NCBI GenBank assembly: GCA_000697335.1
Contig: JNEM01016486.1
Coordinates: 1-19,745, forward strand
DNA: 19,745 bases
Source: Conidiobolus incongruus B7586
Taxonomy: Eukaryota; Entomophthoromycota; Entomophthoromycetes; Entomophthorales; Conidiobolaceae
Direction of reading: 5' to 3'
How positions within the stretch are numbered: position 1 is the first letter of the stretch; every line of letters starts with the position of its first letter. This document shows positions 19,262 through 19,745 of this stretch, in pieces. The translations under genes were made by a program, and so were the position numbers. The notes beneath the pieces were generated by a model, which was not told where the DNA came from, made no database searches, and was given only the letters and a program-made list of their open reading frames with translations.

Positions 19262-19745
19262 ATGCTTAAATCTCTTTCTAAAAAAGTTTACTTTTATATT
19301 AATTAATTTTATAATAAAAATAAATCAATTTATGAGATTATTAGAATTATTAATATTAGTTAATCTATTATAGTTAAAGTTATTAAGAATAATATTAAAC
19401 AAATACTTAAATTAAAACTTAAGTATATTAAAATTATAAATAAATATAATAAAAAATATATTTATAGATTAATAAATATAAAATAAATATAATACTAATA
19501 TAAAAATATAACAAAAATTATAAAACTATATAAGAATACTAGTTAATACTAATATTATTATATGTATTTTATATTAGAATAAATATTACTTATATTTTAA
19601 AAAAAACACCTTTAATTAAAGAAATCCTATTATAAAGTTAAGTAATAGTTTAAATGTCAACAGTAAAGTTAAATTAAAATTAACTAGAGTAAAGTTATTT
19701 AATCTAATGAAATAAAAATATATTTTAATAAATTTACTAAAAAAA
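19262..19745 (+). mobile_element. Decayed Tc1-type transposase, N-terminal half, cut by window edge
   Basis: From an ATG at 19262 one frame can be followed to the right edge, with several in-frame stops. It starts MLKSLSKKVYFYIN and continues KSIYEIIRIINIS, a helix-turn-helix of the Tc1 type (G-x-S-x-x-E-I-A...giS), then basic stretches. Near the edge it reads KVI, stop, SNEIKIYFNKF, matching the family's WxxVIFSDExxF block. The Asn codon at 19706-19708 takes the place of the first catalytic Asp and lies at codon 149, the position expected for Tc1-like enzymes. So the reading frame length is preserved while the composition has gone almost wholly to A and T. The C-terminal part and 3' repeat lie outside the window. 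It differs from the mariner copy at 855-1827 and lies in the opposite orientation. Confidence 0.72.

Noticed and set aside
1-19745. CRISPR array, bacterial operon or retroviral/LTR element
   Set aside because: No direct-repeat/spacer array, no ribosome-binding-site-led operon and no reverse transcriptase, integrase or capsid motif was seen; the visible mobile elements are plain DNA transposons.

Overview
The window looks like an AT-rich fungal nuclear contig. The coding sequences carry very short spliceosomal introns (46-51 nt, GT...AG, ending TTAG or ATAG). There is a eukaryotic tRNA-Ile(AAU), a membrane-anchored fungal-type cytochrome P450 and a secreted Thr/Pro/Tyr-rich wall-type protein. 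I cannot name the species. Genes sit in islands of moderate base composition (about 3.1-7.0, 7.5, 8.4-8.7, 10.6-12.1, 12.9-13.6 and 15.0-16.3 kb), separated and flanked by extremely AT-rich DNA.

Layout. 0.9-1.8 kb (minus): a dead mariner-type DNA transposon. 2.6-2.8 kb: a cluster of perfect hairpins. 3.2-3.4 kb: a short ORF of unknown identity. 4.0-5.1 kb (plus): an intact seven-exon short-chain dehydrogenase (257 aa after splicing). 5.9-7.0 kb (minus): a decayed paralogue of that gene, facing it tail to tail. 7.5 kb (minus): tRNA-Ile. 8.46-8.66 kb (minus): a decayed coding fragment of unknown family. 10.6-12.1 kb (plus): an intact two-exon P450 (490 aa). 12.85-13.58 kb (minus): a decayed paralogue of the secreted protein. 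14.97-15.73 kb (plus): its intact copy, placed head to head. 16.0-16.3 kb (plus): another unknown decayed ORF. 17.2-18.4 kb (minus): a fossil Argonaute covering MID and PIWI. 19.26 kb to the right edge (plus): the first half of a dead Tc1-type transposase.

Two patterns stand out. First, both duplicated host genes survive as an inverted pair with one live and one dead copy. Second, there seem to be two modes of decay. The fossils in the AT-rich compartment (mariner, Tc1, Argonaute) look worn by one-directional G:C to A:T change, and all three have Asn where the family's first catalytic Asp is expected. The dead gene copies inside the gene islands keep ordinary base composition. This fits a repeat-induced (RIP-like) or methylation-linked process acting on the AT-rich blocks, but that is inference.

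The live genes (dehydrogenase, P450, secreted protein) do not form an obvious pathway. The dehydrogenase and P450 are both redox enzymes that could act on small hydrophobic molecules, but they are about 5.5 kb apart and nothing in the sequence links them.
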